A model generated the notes under the pieces. It saw only the letters and a list, made by a program, of their open reading frames with translations. It had not been told where the DNA came from and did no database searches. From an uncultured Mycoplasmatota bacterium (GTDB taxonomy: Bacteria > Bacillota_I > Bacilli_A > RF39 > UBA660), in the NCBI GenBank assembly GCA_900552235.1, contig URYZ01000010.1, forward strand, positions 1 to 25,886: 25,886 bases of DNA, written 5' to 3'. Positions 1 to 7,117 of the stretch are shown piece by piece; within the stretch, counting starts at the first letter, position 1, and each line of letters opens with the position of its first letter. The translations under genes were made by a program, and so were the position numbers.

Positions 1-14
1 TTTATTCCTAAGAA

Positions 15-38
15 AACCTCTAGAAAAATCTAGGGGTT
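15..38 (-). terminator. Intrinsic terminator after the T-box-controlled tyrS
   Basis: A 10-bp stem (15-24 paired with 29-38, one mismatch) with a four-base loop lies just after the TAG stop of the tyrosyl-tRNA synthetase gene at 42. The following tract is only moderately T-rich on the minus strand. It closes the leftmost transcription unit. Confidence 0.7.
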
Positions 39-41
39 TGT

Positions 42-1157
42 CTACACTCTGAAAACAATTTTTTTAAATTGTTTTTTACCTTTTTGAATAATTAACTCAC
101 CATTATTAAAATCTATTGTAGTAATTAATCGATTAACATTATTCTCTTTTATTCCATTTACACTTATCCCATTTTGCTCAATCATTCTCCTTCCTTCAGA
201 TTTCGATGAAACAATATTTGATAAATTTAATAATTCAGTCAATAATAATCCACTATCTAACATATTTTCTTTTATTTCAAATATTTCAATATTTTCAGGT
301 ATATCGCCCTTAGCTATTGTATTATATCTTTCTTCAGCCTGATCAATAAATTCTTCTCCATAGTACATTTTAATTATTTCTTCTGCATATTTTCTGTGTG
401 CCATCAATATATCCTTACTCATCCACATTTCTACATCTTTCATATCTAAATCTGTAGTAAGATTAAAAAAATCTAATAGCACGTCATCAGGTATTCTCAT
501 AGCTTTCTCATACATTTTTTCAGGCAATTCATTTACTCCAATATAATTGCCTAATGATTTAGACATTTTTTCTTTTCCATCTAATCCTACTAATAAAGGA
601 AAACACATTACATCTTGTGGTTCTTGATCATAGTCTCTTTGTAGCTCTCTACCAACTAACAAATTAAATGTTTGATCTGTTCCACCTATTTCTATATCAG
701 CGTGTAATGCAACTAAATCATACCCTTGCATTAATGGGTATAAAAATTCATGAATACCAATCGGAATATTATTATTAAATCTATTTTTAAAGTCATCTCT
801 TTCAAGAATTCTAGCTACTGTATATTTTCCAGTTAATTTAATAACATCTTCAAATGACATTTTCGCTAACCACTCTGAATTATAGACAATTCTTATTTTT
901 TTAGGATCTAATATTTTAGAAACTTGTTTAAAATATGTTGCACCATTTTTTCTTGTTTCTTCAAATGATAATGATGGTCTAGTTTTAGATTTTCCAGATG
1001 GATCACCAATCATTGCTGTAAAATCGCCTATAACAAAAACTATGTCATGCCCTAATTCTTGCAATACCTTCAAAGCACGCAATGGCACCGTATGACCCAA
1101 ATGCAAATCGGGTCTTGACGGATCAGCGCCAAATTTTACTATCAATTTTTTTTCCAC
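42..1157 (-). CDS. tyrS: Tyrosine--tRNA ligase, T-box-controlled copy, N-terminus frameshifted
   Basis: Class I aminoacyl-tRNA synthetase that attaches tyrosine to tRNA-Tyr in the cytoplasm. In the intact frame (371 aa from a GTG at 1157) the HIGH-type motif HLGH is at residues 19-22, GGTDQ near 158-162 and KMSKS at 197-201. A C-terminal S4-like RNA-binding segment covers about the last 60 residues. The GTG is not a credible true start. It has no good ribosome binding site and about 28 residues that precede the Rossmann fold in the neighbouring tyrS (1513-2763) are missing from this frame. Those residues are encoded directly upstream in another frame (see 1158-1241). The product is clearly a homolog of the neighbouring TyrRS but far from identical. 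Either the two indels are sequencing errors and the gene is a normal 399-aa tyrS, or the gene is decaying or needs slippage. A tyrosine T-box precedes it and a terminator follows. Confidence 0.85.
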   Translation of the reverse strand: MEKKLIVKFGADPSRPDLHLGHTVPLRALKVLQELGHDIVFVIGDFTAMIGDPSGKSKTRPSLSFEETRKNGATYFKQVSKILDPKKIRIVYNSEWLAKMSFEDVIKLTGKYTVARILERDDFKNRFNNNIPIGIHEFLYPLMQGYDLVALHADIEIGGTDQTFNLLVGRELQRDYDQEPQDVMCFPLLVGLDGKEKMSKSLGNYIGVNELPEKMYEKAMRIPDDVLLDFFNLTTDLDMKDVEMWMSKDILMAHRKYAEEIIKMYYGEEFIDQAEERYNTIAKGDIPENIEIFEIKENMLDSGLLLTELLNLSNIVSSKSEGRRMIEQNGISVNGIKENNVNRLITTIDFNNGELIIQKGKKQFKKIVFRV

Positions 1158-1241
1158 TATTTAATTTTTCTAATAATGTTTCTTTATTATAAATGTCAAC
1201 TGTTCTCCTCAGTATTAATTCAATTTTTTCATCTTTTTCAT
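1158..1241 (-). pseudogene. Out-of-frame N-terminal coding segment of the T-box tyrS
   Basis: An ATG at 1241-1239 has a well-placed site AGAAGGG five bases upstream, which makes it the natural start. Its frame meets a stop after eight codons. If the A5 run at 1234-1238 is read as A6, the frame gives DEKIELILRRT and then ETLLEKLNSGKK, which aligns with residues 4-38 of the neighbouring tyrS. If the A8 run at 1146-1153 is then read as A7, it enters the main frame as GKKLIVKFGADP. The two shifts cancel, so ATG and main ORF are in the same net frame (1200 bp, 399 codons plus stop). The homology is seen directly. Whether it reflects sequencing error, slippage or gene decay is open. Confidence 0.75.
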
Positions 1242-1254
1242 TTTATCCCTTCTT

Positions 1255-1475
1255 ACAAAAAAACACGATAAATAATCCTCATAAGGACGATTTATCGCGA
1301 TACCACCTTAATTTATGAATAGAAATTCATACACTCAAAAAGCTATAAAGTAGCAACCTTTAAACTCATAATGTGTACTTCAAATATATCATTTCGTCTA
1401 CTTTTACCAAACATAAACTCTCTAAATTTAAAATAATATACTTTACTATCCATTAATCAACATTTATAAATTAAA
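1255..1475 (-). promoter_or_regulatory. T-box riboswitch leader, tyrosine-specific
   Basis: Read on the minus strand, the leader carries an AGAGAG element (about 1425-1420), a GAAGTACAC segment whose TAC (1377-1375) is a fitting tyrosine specifier codon, and the conserved T-box AAGGTGGTATCGCG at 1309-1296. The TGGT would pair with an ACCA tRNA end, as expected for an A discriminator in tRNA-Tyr. The 3' end of the T-box overlaps the 5' arm of an intrinsic terminator. Known T-box logic is that uncharged tRNA-Tyr stabilises the antiterminator, so the gene is induced by tyrosine starvation. The specifier call rests on position and flanking bases, not a folded model. Confidence 0.93.
1257..1297 (-). 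terminator. T-box terminator
   Basis: Stem 1290-1297 with 1266-1273 (8 bp), continued inward after one mismatch by GTCCT/AGGAT around a four-base loop, followed by a run of T on the minus strand. It is mutually exclusive with the T-box antiterminator because both use the GCGATAAATC region. Confidence 0.85.
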
Positions 1476-1480
1476 TAATT

Positions 1481-1508
1481 TTATTATATTATATCATATG
1501 AAAGTCAA
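1481..1508 (-). promoter_or_regulatory. Probable promoter of the T-box tyrS unit
   Basis: TTGACT (1508-1503) is followed after 16 bases by TAATAA (1486-1481), directly downstream of the stop codon of the other tyrS. It places transcription start just ahead of the T-box leader. The -10 is imperfect. Confidence 0.5.
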
Positions 1509-1512
1509 TTTA

Positions 1513-2763
1513 TTAAAGAGTTTTTGTTAATACTTTATTTTTTTCTTGCTCTTTTAATTTAAAAACATTACCTTTTCCAATCTGAATTACCATTCCTTGT
1601 TCTGGAGCAAATGAAAATTTGCTTGTTTTTTCTCCATTTAATTTCACAGCACCTTGTTGAATTAATCTTCTTACTTCACTTTTCGTTTTATATTTTCCTG
1701 TTGAAAATATACAATCTATTAAAGAATATGAACCTTCATCATCTATTAATTCAGAATTGTAAACTAATTCAGGCATTTCCACATCAATATCTTTCTTTTG
1801 AAAAATCGCTTGGAAATTATCTTCTGCCGCTTTTAATTCTTCTTTTGTATGATATAGAGAAACTATACTTCTTGCTAAATGCATCTTTATATCTCTTGGG
1901 TTTACTTCTTCATTTTCCAATAATTTTTTAATATTTTTTACTTTATCAGGGTGTATATCAGTTGTTAATTCATAATATTTAACTATTAAATCGTCAGGCA
2001 CCTTCATAACTTTTGTATACATTGTTTTTGCGTCTTCATTAACACCAATATAATTTCCTAATGACTTAGACATTTTTTCTTTTCCATCTAATCCTACTAA
2101 AAGTGGTATAAATACTGGTACCTGTTGTGCAGCGCCAAAATCTTTCTGAATATTTCTTCCCATAATAATATTAAATGTTTGATCTGTTCCACCTAATTCC
2201 AAATCTGATTTTACTTCAACTGAATCATATGCTTGCATTAATGGATAAAAGAACTCATGAATAGCAATTGGTTTATGATTTTTCATACGATTATTAAAAT
2301 CATCTCTTTCAAGCATTCTTGCAACAGTAGTTTTACTGCATAAATTAATAACATCCTTAAATCTCATATTATTAAACCACTCACTATTATAGTGAAGTTC
2401 AGTTTTATCTTTATCAATAACTTTAAAAATTTGTTCTAAATATGTTTGAGCATTGTATTTTACCTGTTCATCAGTTAATTGATTTCTAGTTTTTGATTTT
2501 CCTGTTGGATCTCCAATAGCACCAGTGAAATCTCCAATTATTACTACTGCTGTATGGCCTAAATCTTGTAATTGTTTTATTTTTCTCAATGCAACAGCAT
2601 GTCCTAAATGAATATCAGGTGCAGATGGATCCATCCCAAACTTTATTCTTAAAGTTCTTCCATCCTTATTTACTTCTTCTAATTTTTCTCTTAAAGCATT
2701 AATATCATTAATATCTTCTGCCCCATTTAATAAATATTTTAAAGTTTCTTCAACATTAAACAT
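1513..2763 (-). CDS. tyrS: Tyrosine--tRNA ligase, full-length constitutive copy
   Basis: Cytoplasmic class I TyrRS of 416 aa. HLGH is at residues 52-55, GGTDQ at 191-195 and KMSKS at 230-234, with an S4-like RNA-binding domain over roughly the last 70 residues. Length matches the bacterial TyrRS branch that carries a longer N-terminal helix region. The ATG has a strong site, AAGGGGG, nine bases upstream. It lies in tandem with a second tyrS on the same strand. This copy has an ordinary promoter and no room for a T-box (120 bp to the previous gene), whereas the other has a T-box. The pair therefore looks like a housekeeping copy plus a starvation-inducible copy. Catalytic motifs are intact. 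Function is well supported. Which copy is the essential one is inference. Confidence 0.95.
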   Translation of the reverse strand: MFNVEETLKYLLNGAEDINDINALREKLEEVNKDGRTLRIKFGMDPSAPDIHLGHAVALRKIKQLQDLGHTAVVIIGDFTGAIGDPTGKSKTRNQLTDEQVKYNAQTYLEQIFKVIDKDKTELHYNSEWFNNMRFKDVINLCSKTTVARMLERDDFNNRMKNHKPIAIHEFFYPLMQAYDSVEVKSDLELGGTDQTFNIIMGRNIQKDFGAAQQVPVFIPLLVGLDGKEKMSKSLGNYIGVNEDAKTMYTKVMKVPDDLIVKYYELTTDIHPDKVKNIKKLLENEEVNPRDIKMHLARSIVSLYHTKEELKAAEDNFQAIFQKKDIDVEMPELVYNSELIDDEGSYSLIDCIFSTGKYKTKSEVRRLIQQGAVKLNGEKTSKFSFAPEQGMVIQIGKGNVFKLKEQEKNKVLTKTL

Positions 2764-2798
2764 AAAAAACTTCCCCCTTAAATCAAATTTTTAGACTT

Positions 2799-2828
2799 AT
2801 ATTAACATTTTTCTTAATGATTTGTCAA
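2799..2828 (-). promoter_or_regulatory. Promoter of the full-length tyrS
   Basis: TTGACA at 2828-2823 and TAATAT at 2804-2799, spacer 18 (17 if TTAATA is used). A tandem 11-bp AT-rich repeat (2842-2852 and 2853-2863) lies just upstream. Confidence 0.75.
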
Positions 2829-2883
2829 TAAATATATCCTATTTTATACTAATTTTATACTAATTTCCCATCATTTACATCAA

Positions 2884-3420
2884 TCATATTACTGACGAAT
2901 AAATATGAACATCTTCTCTTTCACCATTTTTATTAATAACTCTAGATTTTAATAACCCTTCATATTCCATTCCAGCATTTTTCATCACTTTGCCACTTGC
3001 TATATTAGATGCAAAGTGTTGTGCATACACCACAGGAAATCCTTCACTATGTAAATAATTTATAACTTCTTTTAAAGCTTCAGATGCATAGCCATTTCCC
3101 CAAAATTTTGAGCCATAACAATATCCAACTTCAGCCGTCATATATTGCAAGTTTTTTGTAATAACATCTATCATGCCAATAATTTCGTTTGTATCCTTTA
3201 ATACAACTAACCATCTATAACTATAATCATTATCATAATCACTTACCCAGTAATTTGTTAATTTTTTTGTTTCTTCTGGTGTCTTATGTGAATTCCATGT
3301 AACATATTTGCTTACATTAAAATCACTTGTCCAACAATTAAATATATCCTTATAATCTGATAATTCAATTTTTCTTAATATTAATCTTTTTGATTCTAAA
3401 TTTATTGTACCTTTATTCAT
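2884..3420 (-). CDS. GNAT acetyltransferase, RimJ/RimL type
   Basis: 178-aa N-acetyltransferase using acetyl-CoA. The family opening ESKRLILRKIELSD is at residues 9-22, and the acetyl-CoA pyrophosphate-binding loop GNGYA is at 108-112. The C-terminal pattern around NAGMEYEG matches RimJ/RimL relatives, some of which modify ribosomal proteins and many of which modify small molecules. The substrate cannot be told. The start overlaps the stop of the upstream membrane-protein gene (TAATG), with AAAGGAAG as ribosome binding site. It is the last gene of the nine-gene rel operon. No clear terminator follows before the tyrS promoter. It is one of four GNAT domains in the window. Confidence 0.88.
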   Translation of the reverse strand: MNKGTINLESKRLILRKIELSDYKDIFNCWTSDFNVSKYVTWNSHKTPEETKKLTNYWVSDYDNDYSYRWLVVLKDTNEIIGMIDVITKNLQYMTAEVGYCYGSKFWGNGYASEALKEVINYLHSEGFPVVYAQHFASNIASGKVMKNAGMEYEGLLKSRVINKNGEREDVHIYSSVI

Positions 3421-3944
3421 TATTTAACTTCCTTTCGTTTTAGAATATCTTTTATTACAATTGCAATAATTGTTGATGACATAACAATTAAATCAGTAAT
3501 CATTGATGGATATGCCTTAACAAATATATCATATATTAACCATAAAATAACCATCAATAAAGTTCCTATCCTAATTTTTTTGACATCGTTTTGCCACAAT
3601 GCAATTACATAAATTATCTCTGCAATAATAGGCAATAAGCTTACTATTTTACCATCAAACGATATAACCCCTATAATTGCATAACCAATTATGAAAAATA
3701 GCAAAATATACCACTTATTTAAATTTTTATGTTTTTCTTTTTCTTTACTGATACATGTTCTAAATATTCCAAAGAAATTAGAAAACATTCCTGAATATGC
3801 TCCTAAAAGCAAATATTCTGTGCCAAAGAATATACCATTAAATACAACATATTCTAACATTCTATCCTTATTTTTTTGAAATAAGCTTATTATCATTACC
3901 AAAAGTCCTAATATGCCAAAACCCTGTGCTATCCAATATACCAT
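3420..3944 (-). CDS. YgjV-like inner membrane protein
   Basis: 174-aa integral membrane protein with about six hydrophobic segments: residues about 3-21, 31-50, 78-97, 102-118, 128-142 and 148-166. The layout and the opening IAQGFGILGLLVMIISLFQK resemble the YgjV/Imp family of small membrane proteins of unknown function. It has no catalytic motif. The start has GAGGTGAGG just upstream, two bases after the amidohydrolase stop, so it is translationally coupled. In this operon it could anchor or transport a product, but that is only a guess from position. Confidence 0.75.
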   Translation of the reverse strand: MVYWIAQGFGILGLLVMIISLFQKNKDRMLEYVVFNGIFFGTEYLLLGAYSGMFSNFFGIFRTCISKEKEKHKNLNKWYILLFFIIGYAIIGVISFDGKIVSLLPIIAEIIYVIALWQNDVKKIRIGTLLMVILWLIYDIFVKAYPSMITDLIVMSSTIIAIVIKDILKRKEVK

Positions 3945-3945
3945 A

Positions 3946-4884
3946 TTACCTCACCTCTTTTACTTTTTTTAGTATTTTAGGATTAAAATTCGTAAGATTT
4001 TCACCAAGAATTTTTATTGCATCCTCTTCCCCAAAAATTTCTTTAACTCTTTTAACAGAATCATAATCAATATCATTTTTATCAGATAAATTCCAATTGT
4101 AATCTGCATCATATATTATTTTTGATATTCTTAGATTATCTTTTATGTATTGTAAATAATTTCTATAATCTTTTAAACAATCTATAAATAATCTATTTTC
4201 ATCAAGACAAGCAATCTTGTCAGGTCCAAGTGCTATGGTTAAATATTCTGAATTATTAGCAATATTAAAGGTTTCTTTATCCAATGATGCACCATGATTT
4301 AATACTCCTTTAATTCTATTCTTATCAAAAAAATTTGCCCAATTTATTGCTCTATTGATATTTCTTACATGTTGCATTGAAATACTACCTTTTCCAAAAT
4401 CACAATCTACATGAACAATTATTGGAATATTTATTTTTTGTAATAATTCAATGTAGTCTTTCCCAATATCTTCTGGTCCAACGCCACTTCCTATTCCATG
4501 GATTTTAATAGCTACTGGATCAGTTTCATCAAGCATTTTTGTAAAATAATCTATATCATCCATTACTGGATGAAAGACTGCTGCAAACAATAATATTAAT
4601 TTTCTACTGCTCTTTTGAGTTATTAAACTATTTAAATCATAATTTAATTGCATAAAAGGATTCCTTTGCCCATAATATTGCATCTTTTCTTCAAGATATT
4701 TCCAATACATTAATCGAGAATTAACATCATTTAAATCTGTACATGGTGATGGTACACCCATCAATATTCCAACATCAATTCCACTTTTTTGAGCAAATTT
4801 GATATAGTCATCTATGAATGAATCCCCATGAAAAATATCCTTACCAATATGGCTATGACTATCTACTACAACATTATCTTTCAT
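3946..4884 (-). CDS. Amidohydrolase-superfamily (TIM-barrel) metal hydrolase
   Basis: 312 aa. Metal-binding signatures of the superfamily are visible in order: HSH at residues 10-12 in strand 1, Lys127 or His129 in AIKIHG, His158 in IIVHVD, His197 in VLNHG and Asp259 in IIYDAD. This ordering fits Amidohydro_2-type enzymes that hydrolyse or decarboxylate small molecules. No signal peptide, so cytoplasmic. The substrate is unknown. The ATG overlaps the end of the HAD gene by 11 bases and has GGAGAG upstream. Its place next to a PRTase and a HAD phosphatase suggests a multistep small-molecule pathway (inference). Confidence 0.8.
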   Translation of the reverse strand: MKDNVVVDSHSHIGKDIFHGDSFIDDYIKFAQKSGIDVGILMGVPSPCTDLNDVNSRLMYWKYLEEKMQYYGQRNPFMQLNYDLNSLITQKSSRKLILLFAAVFHPVMDDIDYFTKMLDETDPVAIKIHGIGSGVGPEDIGKDYIELLQKINIPIIVHVDCDFGKGSISMQHVRNINRAINWANFFDKNRIKGVLNHGASLDKETFNIANNSEYLTIALGPDKIACLDENRLFIDCLKDYRNYLQYIKDNLRISKIIYDADYNWNLSDKNDIDYDSVKRVKEIFGEEDAIKILGENLTNFNPKILKKVKEVR

Positions 4885-5479
4885 TTATATCACTCTCCTT
4901 TACTAAATAGTAAAAATCTTTAATACTATTAATTCTTATATGATTTGTTTTTATATTTTTGTTATACTTTGTATTCATTAAATAAATTTTTGTACTAGGC
5001 AACATTTTTTCTACAGAATCACAGTTCTTTAATGAATCATCTATATAAAAATCCGGCTTTATTTTTTGTAAGAATTTTGCTTTATCATCAATATTTATAA
5101 ACAATTTATCATAATATATTTTATTTTTACTTAACCAATTTATAGTTATTTTTTTTACTTGATCATTATTAGTTTCTCTCCTAGCTGTAACTATATATAT
5201 TTTTATATTTAACTCTTTTATTAATTGTAAATAATGTCTTGTTCCATATTTAATTTTTATATCATTTAAATATTCTGGGTAACATTGTTCAAAAAAACTT
5301 ATCAAATCATTTCTATCCCAATTCAGCATTCTTACAAAATAATAATAATCAACACAATTATCTATTTTTTTAATTTTTGTTGCCCTTTTTAATATATCTT
5401 TATCAAATTTAATTGCATACTCATTAATTGTTTTACCACTAGACGCTAATGTATCATCTAAATCAACGCATAAAATCAT
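4874..5479 (-). CDS. HAD-superfamily phosphatase, 5'-nucleotidase-like
   Basis: 201 aa. HAD motif I DLDDT is at residues 6-10, with nucleophile Asp6 and general acid Asp8. Motif II Thr98 is in VTAR. The motif IV acidic pair is Asp147-Asp148 in YIDDS. A helical cap sits between motifs I and II, as in 5'(3')-deoxyribonucleotidases and other C1-cap enzymes. The likely reaction is removal of a phosphate from a small phosphorylated substrate, perhaps a nucleotide. Start ATG has GGGAG upstream and lies two bases after the acyltransferase stop. Substrate choice cannot be read from sequence. The neighbouring PRTase makes a nucleotide-like substrate plausible. Confidence 0.82.
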   Translation of the reverse strand: MILCVDLDDTLASSGKTINEYAIKFDKDILKRATKIKKIDNCVDYYYFVRMLNWDRNDLISFFEQCYPEYLNDIKIKYGTRHYLQLIKELNIKIYIVTARRETNNDQVKKITINWLSKNKIYYDKLFINIDDKAKFLQKIKPDFYIDDSLKNCDSVEKMLPSTKIYLMNTKYNKNIKTNHIRINSIKDFYYLVKESDINER

Positions 5480-5481
5480 TT

Positions 5482-6114
5482 TTATCTCCCAACAAAATTA
5501 TATATATCTTCTTGTAACTGATTAATAAATAACCCTATATGATAACCATCTTGAAAAGCATGATTAACTTGTATAGAATAGTCAATCATATATTTTCCAT
5601 CTTGAATAAAATATTTTCCCCAGCAAATTCTTGGAATACTATCTTTAAGTTTATAATTCATTGGATTTAAGACAGAAGTTACTCTCATCCAAGGTGTACA
5701 TGTTATATAGCATTTATTATAATCTTTAACATAAGGAATAATTTTATCACTTTCTGCTTCTTCTTTAGCAGCATTAAAATCTTGTATAAATTTTTCAAAG
5801 TTATTATATTCAATTGTTCTACTAAAATTTATTTGTTTGTTATTTTTAAGTACAGAAAATGACACATTTATTTTATCATATTTATAGATTTCATTTTCTT
5901 CTAAAACATATTTAAATTCTTCTATCTTATTTAGAGATGCAATTGTAAAATATGTCATCAACCCATAAAATGATATTTTATTTTTTTTAGAAAATTTAAC
6001 CAAAGCATCAACATCAATTAAAGTAGTGCATCCTGTATATGGACTGTCAAATTTTGAGAAAAATTGAAATTGTTTATTCCTATTCCAATTGTCTTTATTT
6101 ATTTTTCGCTTCAT
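5482..6114 (-). CDS. CAT-like acyltransferase with altered active-site signature
   Basis: 210 aa from the ATG at 6114, chosen because GGAGGT stands six bases upstream; an earlier ATG at 6153 lies inside the previous gene and lacks a site. The fold is that of type A chloramphenicol acetyltransferase: the whole length matches the roughly 215-aa trimeric family and the C-terminal signature reads QVNHAFQDGYH (residues 182-192). The catalytic His185 and structural Asp189 are kept. Asn184 replaces the first His and Gln188 replaces the usual Cys of HHAxCDG. It may therefore acylate something other than chloramphenicol. Being embedded in a biosynthesis-like operon also argues for a tailoring role. 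Resistance cannot be excluded. Confidence 0.82.
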   Translation of the reverse strand: MKRKINKDNWNRNKQFQFFSKFDSPYTGCTTLIDVDALVKFSKKNKISFYGLMTYFTIASLNKIEEFKYVLEENEIYKYDKINVSFSVLKNNKQINFSRTIEYNNFEKFIQDFNAAKEEAESDKIIPYVKDYNKCYITCTPWMRVTSVLNPMNYKLKDSIPRICWGKYFIQDGKYMIDYSIQVNHAFQDGYHIGLFINQLQEDIYNFVGR

Positions 6115-6118
6115 TATT

Positions 6119-7117
6119 TCACCTCCATAATTTGCAAATATTATATAAATCATTTATATAAAATTCTACATCTTCTCTCCACTTTTCATTTTTATCATTA
6201 CAATCTTTTTTTAATTTATTTAACTTTTCTTCATCATAAAATGAAACGTAACACATTAATTGATAAACAAAAGAATTTTCAGCATTATCATAATTAAAAT
6301 TCTCATAAGTTAAAAGTTTTTTTAATTCAACTTTTGAACATGACAAATCAATATTTGAATTTGGTATACTCTTACTCATTTTTGGATAATCATTTAAACC
6401 TCTCATCATTTTTGAATAAAGTCCACTAATAGTCATATTAATTCCCATTTTTTTTCTGATTTCATCTGCTTTCCAAACATATCCATGTTCATCTATACCG
6501 CTTATTATTAATACATTGTCAAATCCGTCTATCAATCCTGGATGAATAAAATCAGCAAACATAAGTAAAATTGATTGCTTAACATTAAAATCCATTCCAG
6601 TATATATTCTTTCAGTTTTATACAAATCATTAATATCTTCTTCTATTTCTTTGAAATCACGATCTTTAATGTAACTTGACAATAAAAATGATGTACGAAT
6701 TATTTCTGGATGATCATACTGATTCCTTATTTTTCCCTTTGTTTCATCAAATCCTAATTTTACTAAAAATTTTTTATATTTAATAGTTAATTTATTTATA
6801 TCTTTTAAAGACTTAGCCCTTGCTCCGTATACATCCAAATCTCCAAGAATTATTTGAACGTTAAAACCTTGCTTTTGTAGATAAATTGCCTTCAACATTT
6901 GAGATACCGTGCCAATATGTGGAACACCATTTATCCCAACTCCCATTATTACTAATTGTTTTTTATTTGCACTAATACCTTCAAGAAATGGCTTTATGTT
7001 ATACGAACAATACCACTTATTATTGATACCAAAATTTTCTTCAGGCAAAGACCCAACTAATTCATAATTGTATTTATTAACTATATTGTTATAATATTTA
7101 TTATCATACTTAATCAT
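6119..7117 (-). CDS. TrpRS/TyrRS-like class I aminoacyl-tRNA synthetase paralog
   Basis: 332 aa, about the length of TrpRS. The ATP-binding HIGH motif is present as PHIGT (residues 66-70), with the final His replaced by Thr. The KMSKS motif is exact at 246-250, and GIDEHG (207-212) sits where TrpRS/TyrRS bind the amino acid and adenylate. Sequence between the motifs is unlike a housekeeping TrpRS (for example it lacks the PSGxxHLGH opening). It probably activates an amino acid or related acid as an adenylate; tRNA may or may not be the acceptor. The start overlaps the PRTase stop by 8 bases with GGAGG upstream. Its position among PRTase, HAD and acyltransferase genes favours a repurposed biosynthetic ligase (inference). 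Confidence 0.8.
   Translation of the reverse strand: MIKYDNKYYNNIVNKYNYELVGSLPEENFGINNKWYCSYNIKPFLEGISANKKQLVIMGVGINGVPHIGTVSQMLKAIYLQKQGFNVQIILGDLDVYGARAKSLKDINKLTIKYKKFLVKLGFDETKGKIRNQYDHPEIIRTSFLLSSYIKDRDFKEIEEDINDLYKTERIYTGMDFNVKQSILLMFADFIHPGLIDGFDNVLIISGIDEHGYVWKADEIRKKMGINMTISGLYSKMMRGLNDYPKMSKSIPNSNIDLSCSKVELKKLLTYENFNYDNAENSFVYQLMCYVSFYDEEKLNKLKKDCNDKNEKWREDVEFYINDLYNICKLWR

Noticed and set aside
1611..1931. Plus-strand open frame of 106 codons inside the full-length tyrS
   Set aside because: Antisense shadow of an unambiguous gene; Leu/Phe-rich translation with no motif and no ribosome binding site.
2842..2863. Tandem 11-bp repeat TTTTATACTAA x2
   Set aside because: Only two AT-rich copies, too short and too low in complexity to call a repeat array or iteron.
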